A stretch of 64,000 nucleotides of DNA, from assembly GCF_900112615.1 (NCBI RefSeq), contig NZ_FOMK01000011.1:145587-209586 (forward strand), in the 5' to 3' direction. A program made the translations under genes and the position numbers. Positions 1-8,351 of the stretch are shown one piece after another (the first letter of the stretch is position 1; the number at the start of each line of letters is the position of its first letter). The notes beneath the pieces were generated by a model. It saw nothing but the letters and a program-made list of their open reading frames with translations, made no database searches and was not told the origin of the DNA. This DNA comes from Chitinophaga sp. CF118. Lineage in GTDB: Bacteria > Bacteroidota > Bacteroidia > Chitinophagales > Chitinophagaceae.

Positions 1-455
1 TACTCTACAACTATTGCTTTCACCGGATCTTGTATATTCTCTTTCTTTGATAAAGTCACCTTTAAAATACCATTTTCGTATTTCGCCTGAATTTTAGTGG
101 CGTCTACCTGTTCATTTAACGTAAAGGAACGTTTGAAAGAGCGGTAGCTGAATTCACGACGGATCTGTTTCTGGTTTTCGTCCTTGGTTTCGGCTTCTTT
201 TTCTGCGCTAATGGTTAATACCTTGTTTTCAAGACTGATCTTGAAGTCTTCCTTGTTTAATCCTGGTACCAGCACATCCAGGGAATAAGCTTCTTTGGTT
301 TCATAGATATTTACCGGAGGATGAGCACCAAAAAAATCGGCGGTATTGAAATCATCCTTAATAAATTTGTTAAGATTGGCATTATTAAAGATCTCATCTA
401 CGATGCCACCAAATGATTTTACTACGGGAGCGTGGTTGAATTTTACGAATGTCAT
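1..455 (-). CDS. Hsp20 family small heat-shock protein (C-terminus at or beyond the window edge)
   Basis: Reading the minus strand from ATG at 455 gives about 151 codons of a small heat-shock chaperone, an ATP-independent holdase that forms oligomers in the cytoplasm. The alpha-crystallin domain is clear: a beta-strand ending VPGLNKEDFKISLE, a central strand LTISAEKEAETKDE and the closing motif NGILKVTLSK. The N-terminus (MTFVKFNHAPVVKSFGG) resembles Bacteroidota Hsp20 proteins. The last readable codon is followed by TA at the edge, so the gene may stop within a base of the window. It is divergent from the bacilliredoxin gene at 687, sharing a 231-nt intergenic region. The family assignment is firm. 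Confidence 0.93.
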   Translation of the reverse strand, partial: MTFVKFNHAPVVKSFGGIVDEIFNNANLNKFIKDDFNTADFFGAHPPVNIYETKEAYSLDVLVPGLNKEDFKISLENKVLTISAEKEAETKDENQKQIRREFSYRSFKRSFTLNEQVDATKIQAKYENGILKVTLSKKENIQDPVKAIVVE

Positions 456-565
456 AATTATAAATTTTAGAGTTTGTTTTAAAAATTTTCAACACTAACT
501 ACTAAGCAAATGGGATACCATGCCAATAAACCCTGCTATTTTGCTAGTAAAGCCTAATTTAGTCG

Positions 566-607
566 GACTTTTTGTCTTGTTTCGATTTCAATTGTAGACA
601 AAAAGTC
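566..607. repeat. Perfect 12-nt inverted repeat between hsp20 and the bacilliredoxin gene
   Basis: GACTTTTTGTCT (566-577) and its exact complement AGACAAAAAGTC (596-607) flank an 18-nt spacer. The dyad lies in the shared control region of two divergent stress-related genes. It could be an operator or an RNA hairpin; no T-run follows either arm, so a terminator is unlikely. Confidence 0.5.
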
Positions 608-645
608 ATATTCATTCAAGTTTTTCTATTTATCCCCCGATTGAT

Positions 646-653
646 TAACTTTG
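646..653 (+). promoter_or_regulatory. Candidate -7 box for the bacilliredoxin gene
   Basis: TAACTTTG fits the Bacteroidota -7 consensus TANNTTTG, 33 nt before the ATG at 687. I see no good TTTG at the expected -33 position, so this is a partial match. Confidence 0.4.
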
Positions 654-686
654 TAAAAACTTAAGAACAAAAAAAATTGCATTAAT

Positions 687-1100
687 ATGTATCCAGCAGA
701 ATTAGTAATGCCAATGAAGGCAGAGTTAACAGATAACGGTTTTGAAGAATTGTTGACATCTGACAAGGTTGATGAAACATTAAAGAAAGAAGGCACTACA
801 CTGGTAATGATCAATTCAGTATGTGGTTGCTCTGCAGGTACTGCCCGTCCGGGTGTACTGCTGGCTGTAGCACACAGTGAAAAGAAACCAGACAGGCTGA
901 CTACCAGCTTCGCAGGTTTTGATATAGCTGCTATCCAGCAGATTCGTACTCACCTGTTACCTTATCCTCCATCTTCACCAGCTATCGCTTTATTTAAAGA
1001 TGGTGAACTGGTACATTTCATTGAGCGTCATATGATTGAAGGACGCCCTGCACAAATGATTGCAGCTAACCTGGCAGATGCTTTTGAACAATACTGCTAG
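687..1100 (+). CDS. BrxA/BrxB family bacilliredoxin (YphP/YqiW type)
   Basis: A 137-residue cytoplasmic thioredoxin-fold protein. The active-site motif SVCGCSAGTARPG (Cys46 and Cys48) is the CxC signature of bacilliredoxins, which in Firmicutes remove bacillithiol from S-bacillithiolated proteins. The start MYPAELVMPM and the stretch SSPAIALFKDGELVHFIERH, carrying the cis-Pro region, are typical of the family, and the length is normal. In Bacteroidota the physiological thiol partner is an inference, since no bacillithiol synthesis gene is in this window. The gene appears monocistronic, with a hairpin at 1119-1160 behind it. Confidence 0.93.
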   Translation: MYPAELVMPMKAELTDNGFEELLTSDKVDETLKKEGTTLVMINSVCGCSAGTARPGVLLAVAHSEKKPDRLTTSFAGFDIAAIQQIRTHLLPYPPSSPAIALFKDGELVHFIERHMIEGRPAQMIAANLADAFEQYC

Positions 1101-1118
1101 TTGCTGACGGATAACGGG

Positions 1119-1160
1119 ATGCTTAATACAGAACCCAGATTAAGTTTTTGTATTAAGCAT
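1119..1160 (+). terminator. Hairpin after the bacilliredoxin gene
   Basis: ATGCTTAATACA (1119-1130) pairs perfectly with TGTATTAAGCAT (1149-1160) across an 18-nt loop. The following sequence is only TTTCG, so termination is plausible but not typical rho-independent form. Confidence 0.4.
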
Positions 1161-1287
1161 TTCGCGTTAAGTATAAATATCATTTGGAATTTGTAATTTT
1201 TCCAGCTTACTTTGGTGGTTTGATTTTCCTTTAGACTAATTCGGCTTTGTTCATAGGGAAATTTCAGATCACCAATTTTTTTTGGCT

Positions 1288-2586
1288 ATGTATCCTAATC
1301 TATATTACGCATTCAAAGACCTGTTAGGTCTTGATCTTCCTTTTCTCAAACTCTTTCAGACATTTGGCTTTTTCGTGGCTATTGCTTTTCTCGCGGGAGC
1401 ATACATTTTATCCAGCGAATTGAAAAGGAAAGAGCAAATGGGATTGTTACATGGTATTCAGGAGAAAATAATTATTGGTAAGCCAGCGGGTATTTCAGAA
1501 TTATTGCTTCATTGCATCCTGGGTTTTGTACTGGGATTTAAAATAGGAGGAGTAGTCTTTAACTGGGCAGAAGCATCTCAGGATTTCCAGTCCTATATAT
1601 TATCTGCTAAAGGAAGTTTTTTAGGAGGTATTATCCTGGGAGCGGTTTTCGCATTCATGAAGTACAGAAGTGCCAAAAAACAGGAACTGACTAAACCGGA
1701 AGAGCGTACTATGATGGTAATGCCTCATCAGCGGGTACCCGATATTACAGTGCAGGCGGCTATTGCCGGTTTAATAGGCGCCAAGATCTTCCACAATCTT
1801 GAAAACTGGAATGACTTTGTACAGGATCCGATAGGAGCCCTGACCTCTTTCAGCGGATTGACCTTTTACGGGGGACTTATTGTAGCGGCTATAGTGATCA
1901 TCCGCTATGCTAAATCTAAAAATATCAACATCTTACACCTCATAGACAGTTCTGCTCCTACATTAATGCTTGCTTATGGCATAGGACGTATGGGCTGCCA
2001 TTTCTCGGGAGATGGTGACTGGGGCATTTATAACAGTAGTTACATAACAGATGCTACCGGGCATATAACCCAGGCAGATCCTTCAAAATTCCAGGAAGTA
2101 GTAAAAGGAAGTGAGCAGTTCTTTACACGGCAGTACGCCAGTCTGGAACAAATACCGCACGCACCTTTTGTGAAACCGGATGCACTGAGCTTTTTGCCTG
2201 ACTGGTTTTTTGCTTACGGATATCCGCATAATGTAATTAATGAAGGAGTGCAGATGGCTGGTTGCTCAGGTAAATACTGCAGTGTATTACCAGTATCCGT
2301 TTATCCTACAGCCCTGTATGAAATTATTGTTTGCCTGTTATTATTCCTGGTATTATGGGGCATTCGTAAAAAGGTGAATGTACCGGGTGTGGTATTCGGC
2401 ATCTACCTGATGATGAACGGTGCAGAAAGGTTCTTTATAGAAAAGATAAGAGTGAATACTAAATATGATATTTTCGGATTTCATCCTACACAGGCCGAAA
2501 TCATTTCTACTTTAATGGTAATAGGCGGAGCAGTGTTGATCTGGTATAGCCGTAAAGTATTTACAGCAGCTAAAACGAGTTCCTGA
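1288..2586 (+). CDS. Divergent prolipoprotein diacylglyceryl transferase (Lgt) family membrane protein
   Basis: A polytopic inner-membrane protein of about 432 residues, well above the usual 260-300 of Lgt, which transfers diacylglycerol to the lipobox cysteine of lipoproteins. Lgt landmarks are recognisable: GLTFYGGLI (family GxSFHGG), GIGRMGCHFSGDGDWG (family GRxGNFxNxE), YPTALYE (family HPSQLYE) and GAERFFIEKIR. Two positions that are His and Asn in characterised Lgt are Tyr and Cys here, and the segment after the GR motif contains an insertion (roughly residues 240-320). This looks like a paralogue with changed chemistry or substrate rather than the housekeeping Lgt. I chose ATG 1288 over an in-frame TTG at 1282. 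The stop is 2 nt from the next gene, suggesting an operon. Confidence 0.75.
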   Translation: MYPNLYYAFKDLLGLDLPFLKLFQTFGFFVAIAFLAGAYILSSELKRKEQMGLLHGIQEKIIIGKPAGISELLLHCILGFVLGFKIGGVVFNWAEASQDFQSYILSAKGSFLGGIILGAVFAFMKYRSAKKQELTKPEERTMMVMPHQRVPDITVQAAIAGLIGAKIFHNLENWNDFVQDPIGALTSFSGLTFYGGLIVAAIVIIRYAKSKNINILHLIDSSAPTLMLAYGIGRMGCHFSGDGDWGIYNSSYITDATGHITQADPSKFQEVVKGSEQFFTRQYASLEQIPHAPFVKPDALSFLPDWFFAYGYPHNVINEGVQMAGCSGKYCSVLPVSVYPTALYEIIVCLLLFLVLWGIRKKVNVPGVVFGIYLMMNGAERFFIEKIRVNTKYDIFGFHPTQAEIISTLMVIGGAVLIWYSRKVFTAAKTSS

Positions 2587-2588
2587 TT

Positions 2589-3014
2589 ATGCAACGCCAT
2601 TCTACTTTAATTCCTTTATCGCAGGAGCATAAACGCCTGCTGTTCGTATGTCGCTATCTGAAAAAGGATGCGGCTCCCTATGAAGGGTTTCCACTTGAAA
2701 CAGATGCTAAACTGGCCTACATTGTAAAAGTATTCCAGGAAGTAATGGTGCCACATATCCAGAAGGAAGAATATCTTTTTGAGGTTTGTCTGGGGAAAAA
2801 CGAAGAAATCGATGTGCTGATCCGGGAACTGACACTGGATCATCAGCGGATATCCAGGATGTACAGTGCCCTGACTGAAAATACAGATATGATAGCTGCT
2901 ATGGACCTGCTGGCCCGTAGCCTTGAGGAGCATATCCGGACAGAAGAAAGGGTTCTCTTTGAAAAAATCCAGGAAGTATTGCCCGATGTGCTTGAGAAGA
3001 TTGACTGGGAATAA
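2589..3014 (+). CDS. Hemerythrin-like HHE domain protein
   Basis: A 141-residue soluble all-helical protein with spaced His/Glu residues of the hemerythrin HHE cation-binding fold: SQEHKRLL near residue 14, MVPHIQKEEYLFE near 55, LDHQRISRMY near 85 and EEHIRTEERVLFE near 117. Such proteins bind a di-iron centre and sense or store O2/NO, or protect iron-sulfur proteins. It begins 2 nt after the Lgt-like gene and ends just before a good terminator, so the two are probably co-transcribed. Its exact ligand cannot be read from sequence. Confidence 0.8.
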   Translation: MQRHSTLIPLSQEHKRLLFVCRYLKKDAAPYEGFPLETDAKLAYIVKVFQEVMVPHIQKEEYLFEVCLGKNEEIDVLIRELTLDHQRISRMYSALTENTDMIAAMDLLARSLEEHIRTEERVLFEKIQEVLPDVLEKIDWE

Positions 3015-3030
3015 CAACGACTTATTATAT

Positions 3031-3065
3031 AAGAGCCCTGCAATTTTAAATTGTGGGGCTCTTTT
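3031..3065 (+). terminator. Rho-independent terminator of the Lgt-like/hemerythrin unit
   Basis: AAGAGCCC pairs with GGGCTCTT around a loop that itself contains the dyad CAATTTTAAATTG, followed by TTTT. Confidence 0.8.
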
Positions 3066-3127
3066 CATTTGCGATGATATATATAAGATATACCCTGAAC
3101 TGGTAACAAACGGGAATCAGATATAAA

Positions 3128-3196
3128 GTAAACAGGCTCATCCTACGTTCATCCTACGTTAAAAACGTAGGATGAACGTAGGATGAGCCTGTTTAC
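3128..3196. repeat. 33-bp perfect hairpin with internal tandem 11-mers
   Basis: Bases 3128-3160 are the exact reverse complement of 3164-3196, leaving an AAA loop. Within each arm an 11-mer (TCATCCTACGT on the left, ACGTAGGATGA on the right) occurs twice in tandem. No T-run follows, so it is not an ordinary terminator. It may be a REP/MITE-like element or a regulatory hairpin; it sits between a terminated operon and the next receptor gene. Confidence 0.9.
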
Positions 3197-3480
3197 TCCC
3201 TGTTAAGTTCCTTTCTGATATGAGTCTGAGTAATATTCACAGTATTGAAGATCAATAAAATCCCCCTAAAATCTGTAACTAAATTCCTCTCAGGGCGTCT
3301 TTAATTAAAAAATTACCACTCATCCCTTTCCCAGGACCGTTTATGTAAGACTAAGTATTATGCAATACACAGTACATACCTTTACACTGTAGTTGATAAA
3401 GAAAGGAACTGTAGAAGTAAAGGAACTATACATAATAATACTTTAACTATTAGTTTTTTATAAATAATAATCCTCCTTAT

Positions 3481-5943
3481 ATGAAATCTATCGCCATCTT
3501 TTTAGCCCTTAGTGTCGTGGTCTGTAGTATAAAAAAGACCTACGCACAAACCAGCCAGCCGGCAAAAGTGTCCGGGCAGGTAATGCAAAGCGGTAATAAA
3601 CCCGTTGAATTTGCCACTATCACCTTATTAAAAGCAAAAGACTCATCCCTGGTAAAAGGTGCTATTGCTGATATCAACGGTCAGTATGAGTTTGAGCAGA
3701 TAAAATCAGGCAAGTACCTGGTAGCAGCTGCTTATGTAGGTATGAAAAAAGCGTATAGTCCGACTTTTGAAATAAATGGTAATACTCCTGTAAAAGTACC
3801 AACGCTTTCTCTTAGCGCAGATGCCAAAAATCTGAAAGAGGTAAATGTAACAGGGAAGAAACCTTTTGTTGAGCAGCATCCCGACAAAATGGTGGTAAAT
3901 GTTGAAAACAGTATCATCGGTGCAGGTGCTTCTGCAATGGAAGTTCTGGAAAAATCTCCCGGTGTAACTATTGATAAAGATGATAACATCAGCATGAAAG
4001 GAAAGAATGGTGTTGTTATTATGATAGATGGTAAGCTAACCAATATGAGTTCCCAGGACGTTGCCCAGCTGCTGAAAAGTATGCCTGGTAGTAATATCGA
4101 CCAGATAGAACTGATCACCAATCCTTCCGCCAAATATGATGCAGCGGGCAACGCCGGGATCATCAACATCAAACTGAAAAAGAATAAAACAGTAGGTACC
4201 AACGGAAGTTTGAACGTGGGCAGTGCTTATGGACTTACTCCAAAATACAGTGCGGGCCTTAACGTGAACCATCGCAATGAAAAGTTCAACCTCTTTGGTT
4301 CTTATAATTATAACCACCGCGGAAACGAACAAAACCTTGCGTTATATCGTACGGGTACGGATAATGGAAAGTTTACCATATTTGATCAACATAACAAGAT
4401 CACCAATACATCTGAATACCATGGCGCCAAGGTAGGTATGGATTACTTTATCAGTAAAAATCACACAATAGGTGTGATGGTAGATGCCGGTTTCAGAAGT
4501 TCAAACTCACCTGCTTTTGGTACTACATTGATCGGTGGAAGGGAATCCGTTGATTCAACATTGAAAACAAATTCAGAGAATGGTTCGCACTGGAGCCGCT
4601 GGGCATACAATGTTAACTACAAAGGTGTGCTGGATACAATGGGTAAAGAATTGAATATTGACCTGGATTATGCACTGAATAAGGAAACCAAAACGTCTGA
4701 TATCTTTTCCAATACCTGGGATGCTGGCGGTAAGAACTTTATGCACGGTGATACTTCCCGCAGTTTACAACCATCTAAAATAGATATTAAAACGATCAAA
4801 ATTGATTATGTAAATCCGCTGAAACACGAGGCTAAGTTTGAAGCAGGATTGAAGTTTTCTTTCGTAAAGACTGATAACAATGCCCGTTTCGATTCTTTAC
4901 GCAGTAATAACTGGGTATATGATGTGAACCGTTCTAACCAGTTTATTTATAAGGAAAATGTGCAGGCAGGTTATATCAATTTTCACAAGCAGATTAAGAA
5001 GCTGAGTTTGCAGATGGGCCTTCGCGGAGAAGCTACACAGGTAGAAGGTAATTCTATAACGATTAACCGTAAAACGGATACCAGCTATTTTAACCTGTTC
5101 CCAAGTATATTCGTAGGTTACGCGGTATCGAAGAACCACCAGTTAGGTTTGTCTTACAGCAGAAGATTACAGCGCCCCAGCTACGAAGATCTGAATCCAT
5201 TTGAGTTTTATCTGGACAGATACACTCTTTTGTCCGGTAACCCTTACCTGCGTCCTTCTTATGCCAACAGTATAGAACTGACACATACTTTCAAACAGTT
5301 TTTAACTACCTCTATCGGTTATACGCATACAAAAGATCTGATAACGCAGATCATAGAAGCAGGAAAAGATCCTGTGACCGGCGACAGCTCTGTTTTAAGA
5401 TATAAATACCTGAATGTGGCCAAGTCGGACAACTTTACAATGAACATTTCTTTTCCGGTACCGATTACCAAATGGTGGAACAGCTTTACTTACCTGTCTG
5501 GTAATTATAGTAAATATCAGACAATAGTGAATAATCAGAATGTGAGTATTAACGGTGGTGGATTTATGGCCCGTACACAGCATTCATTTACTCTCCCCAA
5601 AGGGATCTCTACTGAGGTGAGTTTCTTTTACCTGTCCTCACAGATAGCAGATGAAGGGTTGTTTAAGATGAAGCCGATGTATGCAATGGACTTTGGGATA
5701 TCCAAACAGGTGTTAAATAAGAAAGGTTCTGTGAAGCTGAGTGTGAATGACGTTTTCAACAACCAGGTGTTCCGTGGAACTTTTGAGAATGCCGGCCGCT
5801 ACAGCTCAGTAAGGAGCAAATGGGAAAGCCAGCAGGTGAGGTTGAATTTCACTTACCGTTTTGGAAGTACCAGTATTAAGGAAGCAAGGAGCCGTAGAAC
5901 AGGTTTGGAAGACGAGCAGAACAGGGTGAAGAGTAATAATTAG
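3481..5943 (+). CDS. TonB-dependent-receptor-like outer membrane beta-barrel protein
   Basis: An 820-residue outer-membrane protein. The N-terminus is a Sec signal (MKSIAIFLALSVVVCSIKKTYAQ region), followed by a carboxypeptidase-regulatory-like beta-sandwich (residues ~30-115, with FATITLLKAKDSSLVKG and YEFEQIKSGKYLV), a plug domain (VLEKSPGVTIDKDD, GKNGVVIMIDGK, IELITNPSAKYDAAG), and then alternating aromatic strands to the C-terminus. This is the OMP_b-brl_3 branch of receptors, whose substrates are mostly unknown. It stands alone with its own terminator; no SusD partner is adjacent, so a polysaccharide role is not supported. Confidence 0.88.
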   Translation: MKSIAIFLALSVVVCSIKKTYAQTSQPAKVSGQVMQSGNKPVEFATITLLKAKDSSLVKGAIADINGQYEFEQIKSGKYLVAAAYVGMKKAYSPTFEINGNTPVKVPTLSLSADAKNLKEVNVTGKKPFVEQHPDKMVVNVENSIIGAGASAMEVLEKSPGVTIDKDDNISMKGKNGVVIMIDGKLTNMSSQDVAQLLKSMPGSNIDQIELITNPSAKYDAAGNAGIINIKLKKNKTVGTNGSLNVGSAYGLTPKYSAGLNVNHRNEKFNLFGSYNYNHRGNEQNLALYRTGTDNGKFTIFDQHNKITNTSEYHGAKVGMDYFISKNHTIGVMVDAGFRSSNSPAFGTTLIGGRESVDSTLKTNSENGSHWSRWAYNVNYKGVLDTMGKELNIDLDYALNKETKTSDIFSNTWDAGGKNFMHGDTSRSLQPSKIDIKTIKIDYVNPLKHEAKFEAGLKFSFVKTDNNARFDSLRSNNWVYDVNRSNQFIYKENVQAGYINFHKQIKKLSLQMGLRGEATQVEGNSITINRKTDTSYFNLFPSIFVGYAVSKNHQLGLSYSRRLQRPSYEDLNPFEFYLDRYTLLSGNPYLRPSYANSIELTHTFKQFLTTSIGYTHTKDLITQIIEAGKDPVTGDSSVLRYKYLNVAKSDNFTMNISFPVPITKWWNSFTYLSGNYSKYQTIVNNQNVSINGGGFMARTQHSFTLPKGISTEVSFFYLSSQIADEGLFKMKPMYAMDFGISKQVLNKKGSVKLSVNDVFNNQVFRGTFENAGRYSSVRSKWESQQVRLNFTYRFGSTSIKEARSRRTGLEDEQNRVKSNN

Positions 5944-5980
5944 GTTCGACCTAGGTTTTAGGTACATATAAGGATGGATA

Positions 5981-6013
5981 GGACGTGATCTCTCGTTAGA
6001 TCGCGTCCTTTTT
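5981..6013 (+). terminator. Terminator of the receptor gene
   Basis: GGACGTGATCT and AGATCGCGTCC form an 11-bp stem (one G-T pair) with loop CTCGTT, followed by TTTTT. Confidence 0.85.
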
Positions 6014-6092
6014 AAAACTCTCAACAGACTGGTTATCAAGGTTTATAGACTGAAGCAGGAAATTATCCTCAAAAAATCTTCCTGTCATGTGC

Positions 6093-6114
6093 AACCTTTT
6101 TTCAAAATAATGTC
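6093..6114 (+). promoter_or_regulatory. Candidate ECF-sigma promoter (AAC-N16-GTC)
   Basis: AAC at 6093-6095 within GCAACCTTTTTT and GTC at 6112-6114 are 16 nt apart, the general spacing of ECF sigma promoters. The expected transcript start lies almost at the ATG of the sigma gene (6121), which suggests autoregulation and a very short leader. This is inference from the motif. Confidence 0.45.
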
Positions 6115-6120
6115 TTTATA

Positions 6121-6690
6121 ATGCAAGCATCTACCAACAACTTGAACCAGACAACGATAACAGACCACCTGGTTGACAGGTGCAAAAAAGGCGACGTGCA
6201 CGCTTTCCGGGAATTGTACAACGCTTATTCGGCGGCTATGTACAACATCTGTCTGCGTATGACGGGAAATGCCGCAGATGCTGAAGACACTCTGCAGGAG
6301 GCTTTTATGCAGATATTCAAGAATATTGAACGTCTGGAAAGTGCCAGCAGTGTAACCGCCTGGATCAAGAGGATAGTGGTGAACCACTGCCTTTCCAGGT
6401 TGCGAAAAAAGAAAGTGTATTTTGAAGAAGTAGATAATATAGACTTGGTAGAAGAGCAGGGAGGAATAGATGAAGATAGTTTTGCCTGGACGGTGGCCGC
6501 CATCAAAGATGCGATACATATATTACCGCAAGGTTACCGGACTGTACTTAACCTGTATATCTTTGAGGAATATTCGCATAAGGAAATTGCCGCAATGCTG
6601 GATATTTCTGAGTCTACAGTAAAAACACAGTATATGAGGGCGAAGGATAAAGTGAGGCAGATCGTTAAACAAAAAAATGTAATTCGCTGA
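6121..6690 (+). CDS. ECF-type RNA polymerase sigma factor
   Basis: A 189-residue sigma-70 family factor. Region 2 is seen at residues ~25-65 (AFRELYNAYSAAMYNICLRM, then NAADAEDTLQEAFMQIF), and region 4 at ~135-185 (LPQGYRTVLNLYIFEEYSHK, then EIAAMLDISESTVKTQYMRA), with no region 3, as in ECF factors. It would redirect RNA polymerase to a small regulon. Its stop codon TGA overlaps the ATG of the next gene (TGATG), so translation is coupled to the membrane-anchored partner. The four-gene unit 6121-9092 follows. Confidence 0.92.
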   Translation: MQASTNNLNQTTITDHLVDRCKKGDVHAFRELYNAYSAAMYNICLRMTGNAADAEDTLQEAFMQIFKNIERLESASSVTAWIKRIVVNHCLSRLRKKKVYFEEVDNIDLVEEQGGIDEDSFAWTVAAIKDAIHILPQGYRTVLNLYIFEEYSHKEIAAMLDISESTVKTQYMRAKDKVRQIVKQKNVIR

Positions 6691-7241
6691 TGCCAGAAAA
6701 GAGTTTTGAGGATTTTATCAGGCAGCACCGTCCGGATTTTGAGGAGCATGGGCCCGGACCCGGTGTGTGGGCACAACTTGAAAAAGAGCTGAGGCCCCCC
6801 AAAAAGGAAACGATTATACAGCAGTTGGGCCGTCACTGGTTAAAAGCGGCGGCTATTCTGGTACTTGTTGTAAACAGTGTGGTAATCTATCAGTTCCTAC
6901 AGATGAAGAAGGCGCAACATCTGGAAAATGTATCGCCGGAGTTGCAGGACGCAAAGATGTATTACACTTCTCAGATTGAACAGCGGCTACAGGATATTAA
7001 AGCCTATCCCGCATCTGTGGTAGGACTGGACAGTTCGGCCCGTAAAGAACTGGAGTTACGTAATGAAACTTACCAGGTACTCGAGGCAGAATTAATACAA
7101 AATCCCGGTAACGAACGTATAAAAGCAGCTATGGTACATTATTACCAGTTAAAGCTGGACCTGCTGGATAAAATATTGGACGAGCTGAAAGAAAAGCAGC
7201 CTGTTATACAAAAGCAATCTAACTATGAAAGAGAAATTTAA
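6690..7241 (+). CDS. Membrane-anchored protein paired with the ECF sigma factor (possible anti-sigma)
   Basis: A 183-residue protein with a soluble N-terminal part (~1-50, containing PGPGVWAQLEKELRPPKKE), one transmembrane helix (~52-68, AAAILVLVVNSVVIYQFLQM) and a helical, charged C-terminal domain predicted periplasmic. Its position directly after and overlapping the sigma gene, and the topology, fit an anti-sigma role. I do not see the zinc-binding HxxxCxxC motif of ZAS anti-sigmas, so the function is inferred from context. It overlaps the following gene by 17 nt. Confidence 0.7.
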   Translation: MPEKSFEDFIRQHRPDFEEHGPGPGVWAQLEKELRPPKKETIIQQLGRHWLKAAAILVLVVNSVVIYQFLQMKKAQHLENVSPELQDAKMYYTSQIEQRLQDIKAYPASVVGLDSSARKELELRNETYQVLEAELIQNPGNERIKAAMVHYYQLKLDLLDKILDELKEKQPVIQKQSNYEREI

Positions 7242-8313
7242 AATACTGATACTGCTGTTATTACCAGTGCTGGCGTTTGGTGAAAAAGGAAACAGTGAAT
7301 ACAGAAGAACTATTGTGAAAGAGATCAATAATGCCAGTAACACTACATTGACGATTTCGAATAAATATGGAAAGGTGATTATCCATACCTGGTCTAAAAA
7401 CGTTATAAAATCGACTGTTGTTATTACAGGCTTCGGTAAAAGTGTAGATGAGGCTAAGGACGTTAACAGTATGGTAGATATTACTACTAACACTAATGGT
7501 AACACGACGAGTTTTCAGACAGTGTATAATCCTTCCGGATCGGGCAACAAATGGTTCTCCTGGGGGAGTGGAAAGAAAGATTCCAAGGATTATGTGAACA
7601 TTGATTATGAGTTATACGTTCCTGAAGATCTTACCAAAATAGTTATCGAAAACAATTTTGGAGATGTGATTGCAGATGTACTTTCTTTTCCTGCGGTCAT
7701 CAATATGAACTATTGTAATTATGATATAAAGGAAGCGCAGAAATCACTGGAAATGCATATGAATTATTGCCAGAAAGGGAAGGTAGGAAAGGCAGATGCA
7801 TTGATAGTAAAGGCTAATTATTCAAATATCCGGAGTGAGTCTGTCGGCTCCCTGATGGCGAGTTCCAATTACAGTGAATATACATTGGGATCGGTAGGAA
7901 AGATGGAAGTGAAAGGTAACTATGATGAATATACTATTTCGAAAGTAGGAGTTATTAGTTCCAGATGTACCTATACAAATTTCAAGATTGGTGAAGTACT
8001 GGCAGAAATAACTGCGAACCTGGTGTACGGAGATCTGTCTGTAAAAAGTATCGGACAGGGATTTAAGAAAGGGGATATGCACCTGACCTATACGGATATT
8101 AATCTGGGATTCCAGCAGAACGTTGCTTTTCAGATCAGGGTAAACCTTACCAGCGGAGATCTGAATACTGGCGATCTTTCATTTAAAAATGTAACTTCTA
8201 TTAAAAAGAGTTCCCAGTTATCTTATACTGGTTCTACTGCCGGAGCCGGCGATCAGTCACCTTTACTGGCTATTCAGGGAGTATACAGTGACATCGATTT
8301 AGACAGTCACTGA
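7225..8313 (+). CDS. Secreted repetitive beta protein (DUF4097-like adhesin type)
   Basis: A 362-residue exported protein: signal peptide MKEKFKILILLLLPVLAFGE, then short beta-strand repeats carrying aromatic-Asn-Tyr motifs (NMNYCNYDI, HMNYCQKG, KANYSNIRS, SSNYSEYTL, KGNYDEYTI). This pattern suggests a right-handed beta-solenoid like that of DUF4097/GIN-type proteins found beside ECF sigma operons in Bacteroidota. It is probably surface or periplasmic; a biochemical function is not known. Its start lies inside the preceding gene, so the two are translated from one mRNA. Confidence 0.72.
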   Translation: MKEKFKILILLLLPVLAFGEKGNSEYRRTIVKEINNASNTTLTISNKYGKVIIHTWSKNVIKSTVVITGFGKSVDEAKDVNSMVDITTNTNGNTTSFQTVYNPSGSGNKWFSWGSGKKDSKDYVNIDYELYVPEDLTKIVIENNFGDVIADVLSFPAVINMNYCNYDIKEAQKSLEMHMNYCQKGKVGKADALIVKANYSNIRSESVGSLMASSNYSEYTLGSVGKMEVKGNYDEYTISKVGVISSRCTYTNFKIGEVLAEITANLVYGDLSVKSIGQGFKKGDMHLTYTDINLGFQQNVAFQIRVNLTSGDLNTGDLSFKNVTSIKKSSQLSYTGSTAGAGDQSPLLAIQGVYSDIDLDSH

Positions 8314-8351
8314 TCATTCAACATCTTCTTTAAAACGTTAAAATCCTAATT

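Larger units (their letters stand above)
3015..3480. other. 466-nt intergenic region: terminator, giant hairpin, AT-rich leader of the receptor gene
   Basis: It holds the terminator at 3031-3065 and the 33-bp perfect hairpin at 3128-3196, described separately. The remaining 280 nt before the receptor gene at 3481 is AT-rich with no coding potential that I could recognise. Confidence 0.7.

Noticed and set aside
2616..3068. A 150-codon minus-strand frame opposite the hemerythrin-like gene
   Set aside because: The plus-strand product has family motifs; the minus-strand product does not.
3732..4202. A 156-codon minus-strand frame inside the receptor gene
   Set aside because: Antisense frame of a real gene, with no recognisable domain.
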